Shown: positions 32,820 through 36,216 of the stretch, one piece after another
Position numbering within the stretch: the first letter of the stretch is position 1
Layout of the letters: the number at the start of each line of letters is the position of its first letter
Assembly (NCBI RefSeq): GCF_014851805.1
Contig: NZ_JACVAK010000007.1
Location: 1-36,216, forward strand
DNA length: 36,216 nucleotides
DNA from: Pseudoxanthomonas sp. PXM02
GTDB taxonomy: Bacteria > Pseudomonadota > Gammaproteobacteria > Xanthomonadales > Xanthomonadaceae
Direction of reading: 5' to 3'
The notes under the pieces: model-generated
The model's input: only the letters and a program-made list of their open reading frames with translations
What the model was told of the DNA's origin: nothing
Databases searched by the model: none
Made by a program: the position numbers and the translations under genes

Positions 32820-32884
32820 CGTCGTGCTTCCGTCGCGTTTCCACCATGGCCACACACCCACCGAGAGCCATCGAAGGAAACGCC

Positions 32885-33937
32885 ATGAAACGCATTTATC
32901 CGTCCCTGCTCGCCTGCGCCCTCGCCGCGCTGTTCGCCGGCCCCGCCTTCGCCGAGGGCGGCAAGATCACGCCCGCCGGCGAGACGATCCACGCCGTGCT
33001 GACGGCGCCGCCGATGGTGCCGCCGCCGATCACGCGCAGGACACCCGCCCACGTCGTCGTCGATCTCGAGATGATCGAGAAGGACATGCGCATGGCCGAC
33101 GGCGTGACCTACAACTTCTGGACGTTCGGCGGCACCGTGCCGGGCAGCTTCATCCGCGTGCGCGAAGGCGACACGGTGGAGTTCAAGCTGAAGAACCGCC
33201 ATGACTCGCACATGTCGCACAACATCGACCTGCACGCCGTCACCGGCCAGGGCGGCGGCGCCGAAGCCACCTTTACCCTGCCGGGCAAGGAAACGCAGTT
33301 CTCGTTCAAGGCGCTCAATCCGGGCCTGTACATCTACCACTGCGCGATGGCCCCGGTCGGCATGCACATCGCCAACGGCATGTACGGCCTGATCCTGGTG
33401 GAACCGGAAGAAGGCTTGGCGCCGGTGGACAAGGAGTTCTACGTGGTGCAGGGCGACTTCTACACTGAAGGCGAGTACGGCGAACCCGGCCTGCAGCCCT
33501 TCAGCCTAGAAAAGGCCATCGACGAACATCCGACCTACGTGGTGTTCAACGGCTCGGTCGATGCCTTGCAGGGCGACAACGCGCTGACGGCGAAGGCCGG
33601 CGAGACGATCCGCATGTTCGTCGGCAACGGTGGCCCCAACCTGGTGTCCAGCTTCCACGTGATTGGCGAGATCTTCGACAAGGTCTACACCGAAGGCGGC
33701 AGCAAGTACCAGGAGAACGTGCAGACCACGCTGATCCCGGCCGGCGGTTCCGCCATGGTCGAGTTCAAGGCGGACGTGCCGGGCAACTTCGTGCTGGTGG
33801 ACCACAGCATCTTCCGCACGTTCCACAAGGGCTCGCTGGGCATCCTGAAGGTGGACGGCGCGAAGAACCCCGACATCTACACGGGCCAGCAGCACGACAT
33901 CGAGTACCCGGAAGCCAAGCCGGCCGCCGGGAAGTGA
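32885..33937 (+). CDS. nirK: Copper-containing nitrite reductase
   Basis: A 350-aa periplasmic enzyme that reduces nitrite to NO. It has a signal peptide (cleavage near AFA at 21-23) and two cupredoxin domains. Type 1 copper ligands are His112, Cys153, His161 and Met166. Type 2 ligands are His117, His152 and His307, with catalytic Asp115 (HNIDLH) and His258 (SSFHVIG). AAGGA lies about 6 nt before the ATG. It is preceded by a perfect FNR box and followed by nirV, a SCO-type chaperone and azurin. Confidence 0.97.
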   Translation: MKRIYPSLLACALAALFAGPAFAEGGKITPAGETIHAVLTAPPMVPPPITRRTPAHVVVDLEMIEKDMRMADGVTYNFWTFGGTVPGSFIRVREGDTVEFKLKNRHDSHMSHNIDLHAVTGQGGGAEATFTLPGKETQFSFKALNPGLYIYHCAMAPVGMHIANGMYGLILVEPEEGLAPVDKEFYVVQGDFYTEGEYGEPGLQPFSLEKAIDEHPTYVVFNGSVDALQGDNALTAKAGETIRMFVGNGGPNLVSSFHVIGEIFDKVYTEGGSKYQENVQTTLIPAGGSAMVEFKADVPGNFVLVDHSIFRTFHKGSLGILKVDGAKNPDIYTGQQHDIEYPEAKPAAGK

Positions 33938-33944
33938 GGAACGG

Positions 33945-34724
33945 ATGAAACGGACGCTGCCGCCGACGGTCGCTCTCCTGTTCGCCCTGGCGTCGGCACC
34001 GGCCGTCGCCGGGGACGCAGGAAACCTGTACCGGCCCGTCGAAGGCGGCGACTTCCGTTCGTCAGTGCGCTACGAAGAAGCCACCCGCGTGGTGCAGGTG
34101 GCCTCGTTCTCGCTGATGGCACGTCCGGTCAGCAACCGCGATTTCGCCGATTTCCTCCAGCACCAGCCGCAGTGGCGGCGCGACCGCGTCCCGGCGGTGT
34201 TCGCCAGTCCGGGTTATCTCGGCCATTGGGCTGGAGCCGACGCGCCCGGCGACGGCGTCGATGCCGACGCACCCGTCGTGCACGTGAACTGGTATGCGGC
34301 CGATGCCTACTGCCGTGCGCAGCAGGCACGCCTGCCCCGCTTCGTCGAATGGGAGTACGCCGCGGCCGCGGACGCCACGCGCCGCGATGCACGCGGCGAT
34401 GCGGCGTGGCGGATGCGCCAGGTCAACGACGGGACGCCGCGCGCGATCGACGCCGCGCCGGATACGCCGGCCAATGCCTACGGCCTGCACGGCCTGCATG
34501 GCGCGCACTGGGAGTGGAGCGAGGACTACGCGTCGCTGCTCGGCGATGGCGACCGCCGCGGCCAGCAGGACGGCCAGGCGCTGCGCTACTGCGGCGCCAC
34601 CGCCATGAGCTTCAACGATCCCGGTGACTACGGCGTGGTCAAGCGCTTCGTCCTGCTGTCGGCACTGCAACCCGGCGCAACGCTGGGCAACCTCGGTTTC
34701 CGCTGTGCAAGGAGCACGCCATGA
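33945..34724 (+). CDS. nirV: NirV, formylglycine-generating-enzyme-like protein
   Basis: A 259-aa exported protein (signal peptide about 1-22) of the FGE-sulfatase/SUMF1 fold. It has the typical VSNRDFADFL (about 62-71), VVHVNWYAADAYCRAQQARLPRFVEWEYAA (about 111-140), WEWSEDY and a C-terminal GNLGFRCAR. NirV occurs next to nirK in many denitrifiers; its exact role is not established. It starts 7 nt after nirK, and its stop overlaps the next start (ATGA at 34721-34724). Confidence 0.9.
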   Translation: MKRTLPPTVALLFALASAPAVAGDAGNLYRPVEGGDFRSSVRYEEATRVVQVASFSLMARPVSNRDFADFLQHQPQWRRDRVPAVFASPGYLGHWAGADAPGDGVDADAPVVHVNWYAADAYCRAQQARLPRFVEWEYAAAADATRRDARGDAAWRMRQVNDGTPRAIDAAPDTPANAYGLHGLHGAHWEWSEDYASLLGDGDRRGQQDGQALRYCGATAMSFNDPGDYGVVKRFVLLSALQPGATLGNLGFRCARSTP

Positions 34725-35290
34725 AACGCACCCCCTTCTTCCTGTTCGCGCTGCTGCTGGCCTTCGCGGGGGCGGCTCGCACGCAATCGCTGCCCGGTGA
34801 TTCGGTCTACCACCTGCAGGCCTCGACGCAGGACGCCAACGGCCACCCCGTCGCCTGGTCATCGCTGCGCGGCCAGCCCCGCGTGGTGTCGATGTTCTAT
34901 GCGAACTGCCACCTGATGTGCCCGCTGATCCTGGAGAACGCCAAGAGCGTGCAGAAGCAGCTGTCCCCGGCCGAGCGCAGGCGGCTGGGCATGGTCATGG
35001 TCAGCCTGGATCCGGCCCGCGACACCCCCGCCGCGATGCGCGAAGTGGCGCAGCGCCACCGCGTGCCAAACGGCTGGCGATTCCTGACCCCCGCCGACAA
35101 CGACGTTCGCGCCATCGCCAGCGTGCTGGACGTGCGCTACCGCTTCCGCGACGACGGCAGCATCAACCACACCAGTGTCCTGGTGCTGCTGGACGCCGAA
35201 GGGCGCGTCCGAGCACGCAGCGATGTGAACGGTGCCGCCGCCGATCCGGCCTTCCTGATCCAGGTCAAGGCGCTGCTTGCCGGTCCGTGA
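34721..35290 (+). CDS. SCO1/SenC-type copper chaperone
   Basis: A 189-aa secreted or membrane-anchored thioredoxin-fold protein. Cys63 and Cys67 (CHLMC), with His150 (SINHTSV), are the copper-binding set of SCO proteins. It is likely to deliver copper to NirK or azurin rather than to cytochrome oxidase, given its neighbours; that is inference. The start overlaps the nirV stop, so translation is coupled. Confidence 0.9.
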   Translation: MKRTPFFLFALLLAFAGAARTQSLPGDSVYHLQASTQDANGHPVAWSSLRGQPRVVSMFYANCHLMCPLILENAKSVQKQLSPAERRRLGMVMVSLDPARDTPAAMREVAQRHRVPNGWRFLTPADNDVRAIASVLDVRYRFRDDGSINHTSVLVLLDAEGRVRARSDVNGAAADPAFLIQVKALLAGP

Positions 35291-35345
35291 TGACATGGCA
35301 CCCACACCCCTTCCTCAATCTATCGTCTCCATAAGGAGTTCCACC

Positions 35346-35801
35346 ATGAAGCTCTCCCGTACCTTCGCCACCCTCGCCCTGCTCAGCGCCGCCGGCATGG
35401 CGCAGGCCGCCGGCAACTGCACCGTCAGCATCAAGGGCGACGATGCGATGAAGTTCGACCTCAAGGAGGTCACCGTCTCCGCCAGCTGCCCCACCATCAC
35501 CCTCGAACTGACTCACAGCGGCAAGCTGCCGGTCGCCGCGATGGGCCACAACGTGGTGGTGTCCAAGACATCCGACCTGGCCGGCGTGGCACGCGACGGA
35601 ATGAAGGCCGGTGCCGCCGGCGCTTATGTGCAGGCTAATGACGCTCGCGTGATCGCACATACCTCGCTGATCGGCGGTGGCCAGAAGACCAAGATCACGT
35701 TCCCAGGAAAGAAGCTCTCCGCTGGAGGCGACTACAGTTTCTTCTGCAGCTTCCCCGGCCACTCCACCCTGATGAAGGGCAAGCTGGTCGTCACCAAGTA
35801 A
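35346..35801 (+). CDS. azu: Azurin
   Basis: A 151-aa periplasmic blue copper protein with a signal peptide cleaved after QAA (about residue 22). The copper ligands are His68 (MGHNVVV), Cys134, His139 and Met143 (FFCSFPGHSTLMKG), and Cys25 and Cys48 form the conserved disulfide. Azurin passes electrons to NirK. I chose the ATG at 35346, with AAGGAG 8 nt upstream. It follows the SCO gene by 55 nt and is probably in the nirK operon. Confidence 0.97.
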   Translation: MKLSRTFATLALLSAAGMAQAAGNCTVSIKGDDAMKFDLKEVTVSASCPTITLELTHSGKLPVAAMGHNVVVSKTSDLAGVARDGMKAGAAGAYVQANDARVIAHTSLIGGGQKTKITFPGKKLSAGGDYSFFCSFPGHSTLMKGKLVVTK

Positions 35802-35811
35802 GTACATCCGA

Positions 35812-35835
35812 TGCGTCGCCTGCCCGGGCGACGCA
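35812..35835 (+). promoter_or_regulatory. Hairpin after azurin
   Basis: TGCGTCGCC (35812-35820) pairs with GGCGACGCA (35827-35835) around TGCCCG. It has no U tract, so it may stabilise or attenuate the azurin message rather than fully end it; the next gene begins 17 nt later. Confidence 0.5.
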
Positions 35836-35851
35836 TTCCAGGAGTTCTGCG

Positions 35852-36091
35852 ATGGAATACGTCATCCGCTCAGGAAAGATTCCCGTAAACCTTGGCTTGC
35901 TTGCACACCGCTTGCTGGATCTCGATCCAGCCATACTATTTGACCGAGACGTGCTAACGGGAGACCTACGCTGCGCCACCAGTGCGTTGGCGGCGGAACT
36001 GCTCTTGGCCTTCTCCCGATCCGGCTATCACCTCGGACCGGAAGACATCGTTCTCGTCCCTTCGGTCTGTTGTGGTGGTTGCAGCGGTTGA
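35852..36091 (+). CDS. Small hypothetical protein ending in CCGGCSG
   Basis: A 79-aa protein with AGGAG 8 nt before its ATG. It is mainly helical (LAHRLLDLDPAILF, ALAAELLLAFSRSGYH) and then has a strand, IVLVPSV, leading into CCGGCSG (Cys73, Cys74, Cys77). The same hexapeptide CCGGCS ends the small gene at 26867-27112. I do not recognise the family. It is downstream of azurin and may belong to the nirK operon. The stop lies 17 nt before an IS30 copy. Confidence 0.7.
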   Translation: MEYVIRSGKIPVNLGLLAHRLLDLDPAILFDRDVLTGDLRCATSALAAELLLAFSRSGYHLGPEDIVLVPSVCCGGCSG

Positions 36092-36106
36092 TGTCCGCTT
36101 TGGGTC
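36091..36106. repeat. Half of a dispersed palindrome at the IS30 boundary, copy F
   Basis: ATGTCCGCTTTGGGTC matches the left arm and centre of repeat copy D (14031) and ends 2 nt before the IS30 inverted repeat. The left-hand IS copy is flanked by the other arm (124-141), as if the element had inserted into the centre of this palindrome. Confidence 0.6.
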
Positions 36107-36108
36107 TT

Positions 36109-36131
36109 GGATTCAACCGATCGACGCAACA
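36109..36131. repeat. IS30-family terminal inverted repeat (transposase-stop end)
   Basis: GGATTCAACCGATCGACGCAACA is the inverted counterpart of 101-123 (20 of 23 matches). The transposase stop codon at 36113-36115 lies inside it. Confidence 0.8.
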
Positions 36132-36216
36132 GTTTTCCGATATCGCTGTGCCGGTGTTTCGTAGCCCAGCGTCTTGCGTGGCCGCTCGTTGAGTTGGCGT
36201 GCCACGGCATCCAGCT
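36113..36216 (-). mobile_element. IS30-family transposase, C-terminal fragment (cut by window edge)
   Basis: The reverse strand encodes LDAVARQLNERPRKTLGYETPAQR and ends at TGA (36115-36113). The LNERPRKTLGY motif is the typical C-terminus of IS30-family transposases. Orientation matches the fragment at the left edge. The IS starts at about 36109; the rest lies outside the window. Confidence 0.85.

Noticed and set aside
1..36216. CRISPR arrays, tRNA or rRNA genes
   Set aside because: No regularly spaced direct repeats, no recognisable rRNA sequence and no tRNA-like cloverleaf or CCA end noticed.
1..36216. Composite transposon made by the two IS30 copies
   Set aside because: Two IS copies in the same orientation at the exact window ends are more simply explained by an assembly break at a repeat. 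No target duplication around the whole segment can be seen.

Overview
The window looks like chromosomal DNA from a Xanthomonadaceae-type gammaproteobacterium (Lysobacter/Luteimonas/Pseudoxanthomonas-like). The reasons are the high GC content, the protein flavour, the dispersed short palindromes and the class of REP sequence between fnr and norZ. This placement is inference; no rRNA or other taxonomic marker is present. Both ends of the window lie inside IS30-family insertion sequences in the same orientation. The window is therefore a segment bounded by IS copies, or a contig that broke at a repeat.

Region 1 (about 1-15.55 kb) is a mosaic accessory region. It holds a membrane-anchored alpha/beta hydrolase, a small GGPYDG protein and a VIT1/CCC1-like transporter. 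Next comes a zinc alcohol dehydrogenase (adhP-like) with a perfect FNR box. A translationally coupled arsenic operon follows (arsR-arsI-arsN2-arsC-aquaporin) with no efflux pump. A degenerate tyrosine-recombinase-like gene comes next. It is followed by a TonB receptor / YfiR-like / CHASE8-GGDEF-EAL operon for c-di-GMP signalling. The rest is an XRE regulator, a secreted beta-propeller-like protein, two immunity-like orphan genes and an antitoxin-like fragment, with stretches that look non-coding.

Region 2 (about 15.6-36.1 kb) is a compact denitrification and anaerobic-respiration cluster. It contains napEFDABC (periplasmic nitrate reductase), moeA with a decayed mobA behind it (molybdenum cofactor), hemN (anaerobic heme synthesis) and an Fe-S type fnr. 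It also contains norZ (quinol NO reductase) and an nnrS operon with SirB2, Cys-rich, DUF2249 and polytopic membrane proteins. An OprC/NosA-like copper receptor, nirK, nirV, a SCO-type copper chaperone and azurin complete it. Two small proteins share the C-terminal hexapeptide CCGGCS. No nosZ or nar genes are present, so the window encodes nitrate to nitrite to NO to N2O only.

Regulation appears unified. I find seven FNR-type palindromes (TTGAC/T-N4-G/ATCAA or one mismatch), upstream of adhP, moeA/hemN, norZ, the small CCGGC gene, nnrS, the copper receptor and nirK. At several of them the box centre lies exactly 41.5 nt from a plausible transcription start. For hemN and nnrS that start coincides with the A of the ATG, which predicts leaderless mRNAs. 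Copper supply (receptor, SCO protein), copper enzymes (NirK, azurin), heme (HemN) and Mo-cofactor (MoeA) genes sit with the reductases they serve.
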